Source: Gemmatimonadota bacterium (GTDB lineage Bacteria; Gemmatimonadota; Gemmatimonadetes; Gemmatimonadales; GWC2-71-9). From it: 64,000 bases of DNA. Location: the NCBI GenBank assembly GCA_009692115.1, contig SHZU01000010.1, forward strand, positions 62,001 to 126,000, read 5' to 3'. Shown here piece by piece: positions 17,440 through 25,362 of the stretch; the first letter of the stretch is position 1, and every line of letters starts with the position of its first letter. Position numbers and translations under genes: made by a program. The notes under the pieces are model-generated. The model did no database searches. It was not told the origin of the DNA and saw only the letters and a list, made by a program, of their open reading frames with translations.

Positions 17440-18598
17440 ATCGATCGGGGTGGCGGCGGCGCTGTTCCTCGCCGCCTGTCGGAGCCAATTGACGCCGGTG
17501 CCGAGTTGCGGCCCCGTTCCCTGCCGATTCGAGGCCCTCGCCCGAGCCGTCGACTCGGCGGTGCAGCATGGCGCGGCCCCGGGGGCGGTGGTAGCCGTCT
17601 CGGTCCGGGGCCAGCGATTTCTCCACGCTACCGGACAGATCGGTTTCGAGGAATCCGCCCCGGTCACCCGACGGACGGTGTATGATCTGGCCTCGCTCAC
17701 CAAGGTCATCGCCCTGACCACCCTCACGATGATGGCCGTCGACCAGGGGCTCTTCCGTCTCGACGACTCCGTCAGCCGCTATCTGCCCGCCTTTGGCGGA
17801 GGCACCAAATCCGGCGTCACCATCCGCCACCTCCTGACCCATTCCAGCGGTTTGCCGGCTCACCGCCCGTTGTGGCGGGACGCCGCCGACCCAGCGGCCG
17901 CTATGGCCTTGGTCCTCGACACGCCGCTCGATACGGTGCCCGGGGCTCGCATGGTGTACTCCGACCTCGGGGCGATCGTCCTGACCCAGATCGTCGAACG
18001 AGCCTTCGGACAACCGATCGACCGGTTGTTCGCATCCAAAGTGGCCACGCCCCTCCGGATGACGTCGAGCCGGTTCACGCCGCCTGGCCGCTGGGTCAAG
18101 CGAATCGCCCCGACTGAGCGCGATCCGTGGCGCGGGCGGTTGATCCGCGGCGAGGTCCACGACGAAAACGCCGCGTTCCTCGGCGGCCGTTCCGGGCACG
18201 CCGGTTTGTTCAGCACCGCGGACGATCTGATTGGGTTCGGTGAGTGGCTGCTCGGCCAACGGGCCGGCCGGGGCTCCACCATCCGAACCGCGCCCCGGCT
18301 CCGCGAAGCGGTCGTGCTCGAGTTCACCAAGCGACAGGATGTGGTGGCCGGCTCGAGCCGCGCACTCGGATGGGACACGCCGGCGCCCGGCAACAGCGCA
18401 GGTACGCGGGTGTCGGCCGAGGGCTTTGGGCACACGGGGTTTACCGGAACGTCAATTTGGCTGGACCCGAGCCGAGACTTGGTGATCGTGTTGCTGACCA
18501 ACCGGGTCAACCCGACGCGCGACAACACCCGGTTGACGCCGCTCCGTCCCCTGGTGGCCAATCTGGCCGTCGAGAGCATTGAGAACGGGGCGCGTTGA
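17420..18598 (+). CDS. Class C beta-lactamase-fold serine hydrolase lipoprotein (AmiE/YbbE-like)
   Basis: 392 residues. A lipoprotein signal ends in the lipobox LAAC with Cys20. The penicillin-binding fold motifs are Ser92-Leu-Thr-Lys95 (nucleophile and base), YSDLG near residue 174 in place of Y-x-N, and a GHAGLFS segment where the third KTG-like motif may sit. YSD rather than YSN is usual in YbbE-type proteins; Bacillus YbbE (AmiE) works with NagZ and NamZ in peptidoglycan turnover as a muramyl-peptide amidase. The overlap with the NagZ gene indicates an operon. An ordinary esterase or DD-peptidase function remains possible. A good -35 (TTGACA) for the next gene overlaps its stop codon. Confidence 0.8.
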   Translation: MPTRFARSIGVAAALFLAACRSQLTPVPSCGPVPCRFEALARAVDSAVQHGAAPGAVVAVSVRGQRFLHATGQIGFEESAPVTRRTVYDLASLTKVIALTTLTMMAVDQGLFRLDDSVSRYLPAFGGGTKSGVTIRHLLTHSSGLPAHRPLWRDAADPAAAMALVLDTPLDTVPGARMVYSDLGAIVLTQIVERAFGQPIDRLFASKVATPLRMTSSRFTPPGRWVKRIAPTERDPWRGRLIRGEVHDENAAFLGGRSGHAGLFSTADDLIGFGEWLLGQRAGRGSTIRTAPRLREAVVLEFTKRQDVVAGSSRALGWDTPAPGNSAGTRVSAEGFGHTGFTGTSIWLDPSRDLVIVLLTNRVNPTRDNTRLTPLRPLVANLAVESIENGAR

Positions 18599-18623
18599 CA
18601 GGGGGGAGGCGATTTCCTACCTT
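18595..18623 (+). promoter_or_regulatory. Probable promoter of the A-type Fe-S carrier gene
   Basis: TTGACA at 18595-18600 is a perfect -35 hexamer and overlaps the stop codon of the preceding gene. TACCTT at 18618-18623, 17 bases on, is a moderate -10. Transcription would start near 18630, before the Shine-Dalgarno at 18647. Confidence 0.45.
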
Positions 18624-18657
18624 GCTAGTTGGAATTGTCACGCACCAGGAGGTACTC

Positions 18658-19023
18658 GTGAGCACCACCGAACGAACTCAGTTGGATGGCGTCACCATTC
18701 ACCTGACAACTAAGGCCGCCGAAGAGGTCCTCAAATTCATGGAGGCCGAAAAGGTCACGGTCGAGCAGGGCGGGCTCCGCGTCAGCGTGATGCCCGGCGG
18801 ATGTTCGGGTTTCAAGTACAGTCTGAACGTCGAGGAAGCGCCGGCGGAGGATGACCTGATTTACGACGCCGAGGGGATCAAGCTGTTTGTCGACGGCTTC
18901 AGCCTTCCCTATTTGAACGGCGTCAAGATCGACTACGTCTCGTCGATGCAGGGGTCTGGCTTCACGTTCGGAAACCCGAACGCCACCGGCGGCTGCGGCT
19001 GCGGCACGAGTTTCAACGCCTAG
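18658..19023 (+). CDS. A-type iron-sulfur cluster carrier (IscA/ErpA family)
   Basis: 121 residues from GTG 18658, with a near-perfect AGGAGG five bases upstream. The three conserved cysteines are in MPGGCSGFKYSL and GGCGCGTSFNA. The protein receives an Fe-S cluster from the scaffold and passes it to apo-enzymes in the cytoplasm. ErpA, IscA and SufA cannot be separated from sequence alone, and no other isc or suf genes are nearby. It has its own promoter and is followed by a strong terminator, so it is a single-gene transcript between the recycling genes. Confidence 0.88.
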   Translation: MSTTERTQLDGVTIHLTTKAAEEVLKFMEAEKVTVEQGGLRVSVMPGGCSGFKYSLNVEEAPAEDDLIYDAEGIKLFVDGFSLPYLNGVKIDYVSSMQGSGFTFGNPNATGGCGCGTSFNA

Positions 19024-19048
19024 TCCCGGCCGGTCCACGGGTCGGTGA

Positions 19049-19079
19049 CGGGGGGCCTTTGCCGGCTCCCCGTTTTTTT
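19049..19079 (+). terminator. Rho-independent terminator after the Fe-S carrier gene
   Basis: CGGGGGGCC pairs with GGCTCCCCG (nine pairs, one G-U) around a 6-nt loop, followed by seven T. It sits 26 bases after the stop codon at 19023. Confidence 0.85.
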
Positions 19080-19123
19080 CTCCGTGCCGCTCCGATCCCC
19101 CGGCCACTTTTCGGGAACTCACG

Positions 19124-20029
19124 ATGATCGTGATCACCGCCGATGTCGGCGGCACCAAGACCAGCGTCGCGATAACGAACGGCGATGAGCGCCTGAGCCA
19201 GGTCATCGGCCCAGGCGCGGCCGTCCGCCCGGGACGGGCCCTCGCCTCCGCCACGATCGTCGCCGGCCTGATGCGGAGCGCGCTCGCGCAGACGAAGCTC
19301 CTCCAGGCCGATGCGGTCGTGATCGGGGCCGCCGGCGCCGGCCGGGCAACCGACGCGGAGGAAATGCGAATCGCCGTGGCCCGCGAGCGGATCGCCGACC
19401 GGGTCGTGGTGGTGAGCGACGTGGCCCTGGCGTTGGAGGCGTTAGGTCTCGACGTGGCGGTCGTCCTGGTGGCGGGCACCGGGAGCGTGGCCATGGGCCG
19501 GGCTCCGGGCGGCACGCCGGTCCGCCAGGGCGGCTACGGATGGCAAATGGGCGATGAAGGGGGCGGCTACTGGATCGGTCAGCAGGCCCTCAGGGCCGCG
19601 GGCTTGGCCCATGATGGACGAGGGCCCGCCACGACCCTCTTGACCGCCCTGATGCAAGCCACCGGGGTCGGGGCCCTCCGAGACTTGGTCGGTTGGTCGA
19701 CCATCGCGAGCGCTCGAGAAGTAGCCAACTTGTCCCGGGGGGTTGTCAGTGCCGCGGCCTCGGGCGACGCCGTGGCGGCCGGGATCCTGGACCAAGCAGC
19801 CGCCGCACTAGCCCAACTCGTCAACCAACTGGCCGAGCAGTTCGGGTCAGCCTCGGCGGTTCCGGTCGGATTCACCGGCGGGCTGGTGGGTCCGGACGGC
19901 CCGCTGCAACACCGGGTAACCGGCTTGATTGACGCGCCATTCGTTCCGCGGGCAGCGCCGCTCGACCCCCTCCTCGGCGGCCCCCGGCTGGCCCGTCAGG
20001 ACGGCGAACGGAATCCGATCCGGTTGTGA
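19124..20029 (+). CDS. BadF/BadG-family N-acetylhexosamine kinase (NagK/MurK-like)
   Basis: 301 residues. ASKHA-fold ATPase: phosphate-1 motif ITADVGGTKTSVAI at the N-terminus, a VVLVAGTGSVAMGR phosphate-2 motif near residue 115, GWQMGDEGGGYWIGQQAL, and a C-terminal TGGLVGPDGPLQ adenosine motif. BcrAD/BadFG proteins of this size include N-acetylglucosamine kinase and clostridial MurK, which phosphorylates N-acetylmuramic acid and N-acetylglucosamine. With NamZ, NagZ and the YbbE-like protein upstream, it would phosphorylate the released sugars in the cytoplasm; no transporter or MurQ etherase is visible. Its 3' end overlaps the convergent CDGSH gene by 34 bases. One TTA-GGT codon pair. Confidence 0.75.
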   Translation: MIVITADVGGTKTSVAITNGDERLSQVIGPGAAVRPGRALASATIVAGLMRSALAQTKLLQADAVVIGAAGAGRATDAEEMRIAVARERIADRVVVVSDVALALEALGLDVAVVLVAGTGSVAMGRAPGGTPVRQGGYGWQMGDEGGGYWIGQQALRAAGLAHDGRGPATTLLTALMQATGVGALRDLVGWSTIASAREVANLSRGVVSAAASGDAVAAGILDQAAAALAQLVNQLAEQFGSASAVPVGFTGGLVGPDGPLQHRVTGLIDAPFVPRAAPLDPLLGGPRLARQDGERNPIRL

Positions 20030-20427
20030 CTCCCGTCGCAGAACGGCGCCGTCCCGGTGGCGCCGCAGCGGCACAGGGCGCAGCTTTCCTTGGCGACCAC
20101 CTCGCCATTTTCCTTGATCAGCCCGACGGCACCCCGAACCAGCAAGGGCCCGTTTGGCCGGACGGTGATTTCGGTGACCGTGAGCGGCGGGGCCGGCGGC
20201 GGAGTCCGAGCCTCACCGGCCCGAACCGCCTGGAGCGCGCCTGAGGGGCATTTGGCTACCACCGCCGTCACCTCGTCGGCGGACGCCGCTTCGGGGCGAA
20301 TCCACCGTTTTTCCGAGACATCGAACACCGCCGGCAAGGCTCTCAGGCAGATGGCCGAATGGATACACACGTTGGGATCGAAGCTGACCAACACCCCGTC
20401 ACCCTCGTACACTTGCAGCCGTTTCAT
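19996..20427 (-). CDS. Ferredoxin-like (Fer4_19) and CDGSH iron-sulfur protein
   Basis: 143 residues. The N-terminal part has FDPNVCIHSAICLRALPAVFD with a later CPSGAL, the pattern of the divergent 4Fe-4S domain found in YjdI-like proteins. The C-terminal part CALCRCGATGTAPFCDGSH is a complete CDGSH motif (three Cys and one His for a 2Fe-2S cluster). A Pro-rich linker (about 75-85) joins them. The combination is known in bacteria, with electron-transfer or cluster-sensing roles suspected. It stands alone, its 3' end overlapping the convergent kinase gene by 34 bases. Confidence 0.85.
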   Translation of the reverse strand: MKRLQVYEGDGVLVSFDPNVCIHSAICLRALPAVFDVSEKRWIRPEAASADEVTAVVAKCPSGALQAVRAGEARTPPPAPPLTVTEITVRPNGPLLVRGAVGLIKENGEVVAKESCALCRCGATGTAPFCDGSHNRIGFRSPS

Positions 20428-20491
20428 GTGACCGAACCGTTCTCTCGGATGACTGGCACCGGGTTCAACCGATCAGCCGGCGCCCGTCGAA

Positions 20492-21994
20492 TCACGACGC
20501 GCCGTCCAGTTCCTCAACCTCGACCCGCTTCCCGGTTCGGACGACGCTGTGCCGGTATCCGTACATGAAGTAGAGCGCCAAGCCGATGATGAGCCAGACG
20601 CCGAACATCTGCCAGGCCCGGACTGGAAGGCCTTGCATGACGAACAAACACGCCCCCGCACCGCCCAACGTCACGACCCACACGAAGGGGACCCGGAAGA
20701 GCCGTTCCCGATTCGGTTCTCTGATCCGAAGCACGAGCACTCCGACACACACCAGGGCAAACGCCGCGAGCGTGCCGATGTTGGTCAAGTCATAAATGGT
20801 GTTTTCCTCGGCGATGAGCGCCCCCACGGCCACCAAGACGCCGGTGACGATCGTGGTGACGTGCGGCGTCCGGTACTTGGGATGGAGTTTCGCAGCCCAC
20901 TTGGGCATCAGGCCATCGCGCGCCATGGCGAAGAAAATTCGCGGCTGGCCGTATTGGAACACCAACAGCACCGCCGTCATCGAGACCACGGCTCCGAGCG
21001 ACACAATCCAACTGGCGGTCTTCAAGCCGGCCAACTCGAGGGCGTGGGCCAGCGGGTCGGCCGACCGGAGCTGGAGATAGGGCACCAAGCCCGTGGCAAC
21101 GGCGCCGACCACCATGTAGATCAGGGTACAGACCGCGAGTCCAATCAAGATGCCGCGGGGCAGGTTCCGCTGCGGGTCCTTGGTTTCCTCCGCGGCCGTC
21201 GAGATGGCATCGAACCCGATGTAGGCAAAGAAGACGATGGCCGCGCCCTGATGAATGCCGCGGAATCCGTTGGGGGCAAACGGGACATAGTTGGCCGGGT
21301 CGATATGGATGGTCCCGACGATCACGAACAACGCCAGGACCGCCAACTTGATGACGACCATGATCGTATTGGCGCGGGTGCTCTCTTTGACGCCGATGCA
21401 CAGCAACGCGGTCACCAGGCCGACGATCACGAAGGCGGGCACGTTGAGGAGAATCGGCATCCCGAAGAGCTGGGGCGCCGTGTCCATGAGTGAATGGAGG
21501 GCTGGGTCAGCCGACATCTTGACCTGGAAGTACCCGTGTGAGAGCCAACCGGGTAATGCGATCCCAAAGGCGCTCAGCAGGGAACCGAAGTATCCGCTCC
21601 AGGCCACGGCCACGGCCACGTTCCCGATGGCGTATTCGAGAATCAGATCCCAACCGATGATCCACGCCAGAAACTCACCCATCGTGGCGTAGGTGTAGGC
21701 GTAGGCTGAACCCGAGGTCGGGATCATCGAGGCCAACTCGGCGTAGCAGAGCGCCGCCAATCCGCAGACCACGCCGAGGAGCAAGAATGAAATGATCAAG
21801 GCAGGCCCGGCGCCGGCCCGAATGATGGTCCCGTCGGCCGCCACCTCCCCGGCTGCGGCCGTGCCCAACGAGGCGAAGATACCGGCACCGATGACGGCCC
21901 CGATGGCCAACATGACGAGGTCCCCGACACCGAGAATCCGCTTCATGCCGCGGTCCCGCTCGACGGTAATTGGCTTCCGGGCGAATATCGACAT
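20492..21994 (-). CDS. APC-family amino acid permease
   Basis: 500 residues with about 12 to 14 membrane helices. The start of the first helix, GVGDLVMLAIGAVIGAGIFASLGTAAA, contains the GAGIF pattern of the amino acid-polyamine-organocation superfamily. The long TM5-TM8 block and length resemble cationic amino acid transporters (YfnA/CAT type). Substrate cannot be fixed. The gene ends 65 bases before the CDGSH gene and starts 12 bases after the TonB-like gene, all on the minus strand, with no terminator seen between them. Confidence 0.85.
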   Translation of the reverse strand: MSIFARKPITVERDRGMKRILGVGDLVMLAIGAVIGAGIFASLGTAAAGEVAADGTIIRAGAGPALIISFLLLGVVCGLAALCYAELASMIPTSGSAYAYTYATMGEFLAWIIGWDLILEYAIGNVAVAVAWSGYFGSLLSAFGIALPGWLSHGYFQVKMSADPALHSLMDTAPQLFGMPILLNVPAFVIVGLVTALLCIGVKESTRANTIMVVIKLAVLALFVIVGTIHIDPANYVPFAPNGFRGIHQGAAIVFFAYIGFDAISTAAEETKDPQRNLPRGILIGLAVCTLIYMVVGAVATGLVPYLQLRSADPLAHALELAGLKTASWIVSLGAVVSMTAVLLVFQYGQPRIFFAMARDGLMPKWAAKLHPKYRTPHVTTIVTGVLVAVGALIAEENTIYDLTNIGTLAAFALVCVGVLVLRIREPNRERLFRVPFVWVVTLGGAGACLFVMQGLPVRAWQMFGVWLIIGLALYFMYGYRHSVVRTGKRVEVEELDGAS

Positions 21995-22005
21995 TGGGAT
22001 CCGAA

Positions 22006-22785
22006 CTAGAAGGTCAACTCAACCGTGATGGTTCCGGCGATCGGAAGCCCGTCGGGCCCCCGGGCCGGTCTGAATCGGTAGTTCCGCATGACGTCTTCGA
22101 GCTTTTTGGCGAACCCGCGATCGGCCGGTTTGGGGGAAAGTCGGATCTCCTCGACTCGCCCCTCGGGACCGACCCAGAAGGTAACTGCAATCGTAACGCC
22201 CCGTAACGCCTTGGGAATGTCGGCGGGGGGCAGGATCAGTTGCCGGGGCTCGGGCGGCCTGGCTTTCCCACCTTCCCCACTTCCAGGCCCCTTCCCCGCC
22301 CCAACTTCCGATCCATCGCCGGAGCCCTTGCCTGACCCCGTCCCGGGGCCCGTGCCGGGCCCCGCGCCGGTGCCGGCTCCGGTCCCGGTGCCCGACACGG
22401 GGCCCGCATCGGGGCGAGGCGGCACGGTGTCCGGCACCGGACTTGGAGATGGGCTTTCGATCGACGGGACGACCGGCGGGACCACTACTGGAGGCGGAGG
22501 CGGTACCACGACCGGGGGCACCGGGAGTCTGGCCAGGGCCGGCAAGGCCACCATCCGAACTGAGCCCCCACCCCCGCCACCGCCGCCAACCCGACGGCCA
22601 GGCGCACCCTCGCTCGGTTCGTAATCGAGGTGCCGCAAGGGGGCGACTCGGATCAGCAGTGCCAGGAACCCGAGATGAACAAGGAGAGCAAGCGCCGGGT
22701 TCCATCCGGAGCGCCGAGGCTTCGGAAGGCCAAGTCCGATCGGCGCGGGGCGGATCGGGCGGGGGTCGCTGGTCGGGCTAGCCAT
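22006..22785 (-). CDS. TonB-like energy transducer with Gly/Pro-rich linker
   Basis: 259 residues from ATG 22785. One N-terminal membrane helix (NPALALLVHLGFLALLIRVAP), then a Pro/Val-rich stretch, a Gly/Ser/Thr-rich linker of about 50 residues rich in GTGxG repeats, and a C-terminal TonB domain (RGVTIAVTFWVGPEGRVEEIRL to NYRFRPARGPDG). It should span the periplasm and drive outer-membrane receptors using ExbB-ExbD. It is last in a minus-strand tonB-exbB-exbD-exbD-tonB series. An in-frame GTG at 22863 would place the start inside a hairpin, so it is rejected. A TonB box partner could be the SusC at 48.6 kb, but that is only a suggestion. Confidence 0.75.
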   Translation of the reverse strand: MASPTSDPRPIRPAPIGLGLPKPRRSGWNPALALLVHLGFLALLIRVAPLRHLDYEPSEGAPGRRVGGGGGGGGSVRMVALPALARLPVPPVVVPPPPPVVVPPVVPSIESPSPSPVPDTVPPRPDAGPVSGTGTGAGTGAGPGTGPGTGSGKGSGDGSEVGAGKGPGSGEGGKARPPEPRQLILPPADIPKALRGVTIAVTFWVGPEGRVEEIRLSPKPADRGFAKKLEDVMRNYRFRPARGPDGLPIAGTITVELTF

Positions 22786-22838
22786 CGCCCAGGGAGACGT
22801 CCGAGCGGGGGACAAAGATTCGGCCGGGGGAAACAACA

Positions 22839-22860
22839 AGGGCGGGCTTCCGCCCGCCCT
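22839..22860 (-). terminator. Hairpin between the second exbD and the second tonB-like gene
   Basis: AGGGCGGGC and GCCCGCCCT form a perfect nine-pair stem with a TTCC loop. On the minus strand it is followed by TTGTTGTTT, a weak T-rich run, so it may terminate or attenuate transcription from exbD into the last gene. Confidence 0.55.
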
Positions 22861-22884
22861 CACGATTCCCGACGCCGGCCGGGC

Positions 22885-23289
22885 TCACCCCTTCGGCGTA
22901 AACCCGATGACTTGAACTCCCGCGCCTCGAACGATGTCGGACGCCTTGATCCAGTCCTGATAGGTCCGGCTGGCCATTGCCTTGATGAAAATCAGCTTGG
23001 CCGGCCGGTTGTCGTAGATGGCGTGAATCTGAGTATCGAGTTGGCCGGGTGGCACCGGCTGGCCGTTGATCTCATAGTTGCCATCCTCCAGAATATTCAG
23101 CACGATCTGGGACGACGGCCCGTCCGATGGGGCCGTTTCGAGCGGCGGCACTTGGACGTCGATCGCCATCCGCGACAGCGGCTGCGAAATCATGAAGATG
23201 ATCAAGAGCACCAACATGATGTCGATCATCGGAATGACGTTCGGTTCCGAGCTCACCCCACCGTGACCGCCTCCAACTGACATTCCCAT
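22885..23289 (-). CDS. exbD: ExbD/TolR-family biopolymer transporter (second copy)
   Basis: 134 residues. A short cytoplasmic start (VSSEPNVIPMID) leads into one helix (IMLVLLIIFMISQPL), the region with the conserved Asp that shuttles protons with ExbB. The rest is periplasmic. It is closely related to the first copy around the helix, and the DNA of the two copies is nearly identical over that part. AAGGAG sits seven bases before the ATG. It follows the first exbD by 11 bases. Confidence 0.87.
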   Translation of the reverse strand: MGMSVGGGHGGVSSEPNVIPMIDIMLVLLIIFMISQPLSRMAIDVQVPPLETAPSDGPSSQIVLNILEDGNYEINGQPVPPGQLDTQIHAIYDNRPAKLIFIKAMASRTYQDWIKASDIVRGAGVQVIGFTPKG

Positions 23290-23300
23290 GGCAGTGCTCC

Positions 23301-23768
23301 TTACTTCTTCTTGGTTTTGTCGACGGCCCCGAAGAGACCACCGGTTTGTTCGATTTCCGTGATGGCGGCCATGACGCGGACGCCGGCCCGCCGGGCAATC
23401 TCGACCGCATCCTGGACCTTGTCGAACTTGAGGTCATTGTGGGCCCGGAAGTACAAAATCTTATCTTCCGAGCGCGCCGCATAAATGGCCTTGAGCTGGT
23501 CTGGCAAGACGTCGGGCGGAATCAGAGCGCCGTTCAGGAAATACTGCCCCCCCTGGTCGATGCCCAACACAACCTCTCCCTCACCCTCGGGCCGGGAGTC
23601 CAGGTTGACGCCTTGCGGCATCGTGGCCTGGAACCCGTTCGAGATCAAGGGCGTCACGATCATGAAGATGATCAACAACACCAGCATGATGTCGATCATC
23701 GGAATGACGTTGGGCTCCGAACTGACCGAGCTCTGACCCGCCAGCTGGTTATTAGCTGATGTGGCCAC
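23301..23768 (-). CDS. exbD: ExbD/TolR-family biopolymer transporter (first copy)
   Basis: 155 residues. It has the same NVIPMIDIMLVLLIIFMI helix as the second copy and a longer C-terminal part ending in a Lys-rich tail. With ExbB it forms the proton-driven motor for TonB in the inner membrane. Its start overlaps the end of exbB by 17 bases, so it is part of that operon. Paired ExbD proteins next to one ExbB are common in this kind of bacterium and may form mixed dimers. Confidence 0.87.
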   Translation of the reverse strand: MATSANNQLAGQSSVSSEPNVIPMIDIMLVLLIIFMIVTPLISNGFQATMPQGVNLDSRPEGEGEVVLGIDQGGQYFLNGALIPPDVLPDQLKAIYAARSEDKILYFRAHNDLKFDKVQDAVEIARRAGVRVMAAITEIEQTGGLFGAVDKTKKK

Positions 23769-24498
23769 TGCCGCTCACCGCCTTCTGGGCCTGGAACTCC
23801 TTGGTGAAGATGGAACGGCCAAACTCGCTGCCGACGCTCTTGATGAGGTAGTCGATCAGTTCCTGCGAGCTGTAGGTCATCTCGACCGTGAGGTTTTCGA
23901 TCTTGGTGGTGAAGTAGTTGTAGAACCACACCGCGGGGATCGCGACGAGCAGCCCGAGCGCCGTGGTGATCAGGGCCTCGGAAATACCTCCGGCAATACC
24001 CGCCAAGCCGCCCGAGGCGCCGCCGGCCGACATGGCGTTAAAGGCGGTGACGATACCCATGGTGGTGCCGAGCAGGCCGACAAAGGGGCCGGTCGATCCG
24101 ACCGTCGCCAAGATGCCGGTCCCGCGCTTGAAGTCTGCCAGGGTGATCAGCATCTGCCGCTCCACGGCGCGCTCGGCCGAATTGATGTCGGCCGCGGTGA
24201 TAGTGGCCCGGTCGCGGAGGAGGGGCTTGACCTCGGCTAACGCGCCGCCCAACACCTTGGCGATGTGGCTGGCCTGATTCTTTTCAGCGAGAGCGATGGC
24301 CTGGTCGAGCTGCTCTTCCTGAATGGCTCGCGAGAACTGGGGGGCGAATTTCCTGGTGGCGGCGGTGCTCTTGTTGATCTTGATCGACTTGCCGATCGCG
24401 ATGGTCAGCGAGTAGAACGACATGCCCAACAACAGCCACACGATGAAACGGGCGAAGGTGTTCGCGTGCTCATAGAGAATCAGAATATCAATGCCCAT
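23752..24498 (-). CDS. exbB: MotA/TolQ/ExbB proton channel protein
   Basis: 248 residues with an N-terminal hydrophobic helix (about residues 15-35) and two further helices: LATVGSTGPFVGLLGTTMGIV (about 130-150) and ITTALGLLVAIPAVWFYNYF (about 180-200). The region with STGPFVGLLGTTMGI is the conserved channel motif. It assembles as a pentamer around ExbD and powers TonB. A good AAGGAG lies seven bases upstream. It is 61 bases downstream of the first tonB gene and overlaps exbD by 17 bases. Confidence 0.88.
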   Translation of the reverse strand: MGIDILILYEHANTFARFIVWLLLGMSFYSLTIAIGKSIKINKSTAATRKFAPQFSRAIQEEQLDQAIALAEKNQASHIAKVLGGALAEVKPLLRDRATITAADINSAERAVERQMLITLADFKRGTGILATVGSTGPFVGLLGTTMGIVTAFNAMSAGGASGGLAGIAGGISEALITTALGLLVAIPAVWFYNYFTTKIENLTVEMTYSSQELIDYLIKSVGSEFGRSIFTKEFQAQKAVSGSGHIS

Positions 24499-24559
24499 CT
24501 TGCGACTCCTTACTCGTGAGGTTTAGCTGCACAGTGATTGAGGCGATCCCGTATCGCCG

Positions 24560-25261
24560 TCAGGACCCAATCGTGAACGACACCCGCTGCTGCACTAGCT
24601 GACGGACCGGCGATCCCCTGATCTTGGCCGGCTTGAAGGTCGAGGCCATGATGGCTTCCCGAGCCGGTTCTTCGAACGCCTTGTTCGTGCTCCGGAGGAT
24701 CCGGAACGACTCCCGCTCGGCTCTTCCCTCGATGCCAACCACATACTGTACGTCGACGCTGCCGGCAATACCGGCCTGCTGGAGCACCGGCGGATACCGC
24801 GGCTTCTGGAAGTTGATCGGCGAGACCGGATCATCCACTTCAGCTTCCAGGAACGTCTCCGTCGTGGACACCGGACCGGTGCCGCCGACGATGCCGGCCG
24901 CCACACCGCCCTCGACGCCCTTACCACTGAAGTCCTTGGCGTCGAACCGCTCGTTCAGATTGACCGGCGGAATGTCCTTCGGGATTTCCGTCGGCGGCAT
25001 CACCGTCTGGAAGCCCATCGGCGGCGGATTCTGGGTGACGATCGCGTCCGGAGGCGGCGGCGTCGGCGGGGGGGGCGGTGGTTCCGGCGGCTTCAGGAAC
25101 ACCATTGTGGTGTCCTGGAGGATTGCCTTGAGCGTTTCCGCTGCGCCCGAGGTGGCCTGCAGCGCGCCATAAATCACCACGACGTGTAGCACCGCCGAGG
25201 TAATCGTCTGGCCAAGGGTTCGCTGCTTCTGGGGCTTTGACTCAATCAGGTTTTCGAACAT
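24560..25261 (-). CDS. tonB: TonB energy transducer
   Basis: 233 residues. One membrane helix near the N-terminus (SAVLHVVVIYGALQATSG), a Pro-rich periplasmic section (FLKPPEPPPPPPTPPPPD), and a C-terminal TonB domain (INFQKPRYPPVLQQAGIAGS to REAIMASTFKPAKIRGSPV). CGGAGG lies seven bases before the ATG. It heads a tonB, exbB, exbD, exbD transcript. A Pho-box-like site (25340-25357) lies upstream on the same strand. Confidence 0.87.
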   Translation of the reverse strand: MFENLIESKPQKQRTLGQTITSAVLHVVVIYGALQATSGAAETLKAILQDTTMVFLKPPEPPPPPPTPPPPDAIVTQNPPPMGFQTVMPPTEIPKDIPPVNLNERFDAKDFSGKGVEGGVAAGIVGGTGPVSTTETFLEAEVDDPVSPINFQKPRYPPVLQQAGIAGSVDVQYVVGIEGRAERESFRILRSTNKAFEEPAREAIMASTFKPAKIRGSPVRQLVQQRVSFTIGS

Positions 25262-25312
25262 CCAGACGCCTCCGATTAAGGAGTCAACGATTATGCATCA
25301 CAATCAAGCAGG

Positions 25313-25329
25313 GCCGAGTTGCACTCGGC
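25313..25329. other. Hairpin in the tonB upstream region
   Basis: GCCGAGT and ACTCGGC form seven perfect pairs around a 3-base loop. It lies between the Pho-box-like site and the tonB start, without a T-tract. It could be a weak terminator for the upstream kinase operon or a leader structure. Confidence 0.3.
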
Positions 25330-25339
25330 TGACCGCCAG

Positions 25340-25357
25340 ATGACAAAACGATGACAG
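25340..25357 (-). promoter_or_regulatory. Pho-box-like direct repeat upstream of tonB
   Basis: On the minus strand the sequence CTGTCATCGTTTTGTCAT is two 7-base repeats (CTGTCAT, TTGTCAT) spaced by four bases, as in the PhoB consensus of 11-bp periodicity. It sits just after the two-component kinase gene and about 80 bases before tonB; CATAAT about 60 bases downstream is a possible -10 but rather far. Confidence 0.4.
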
Positions 25358-25362
25358 AACGA

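Noticed and set aside
22861-22863. Upstream GTG start for the second TonB-like protein
   Set aside because: It would place the initiation region inside a strong hairpin and add residues with no similarity to TonB proteins.
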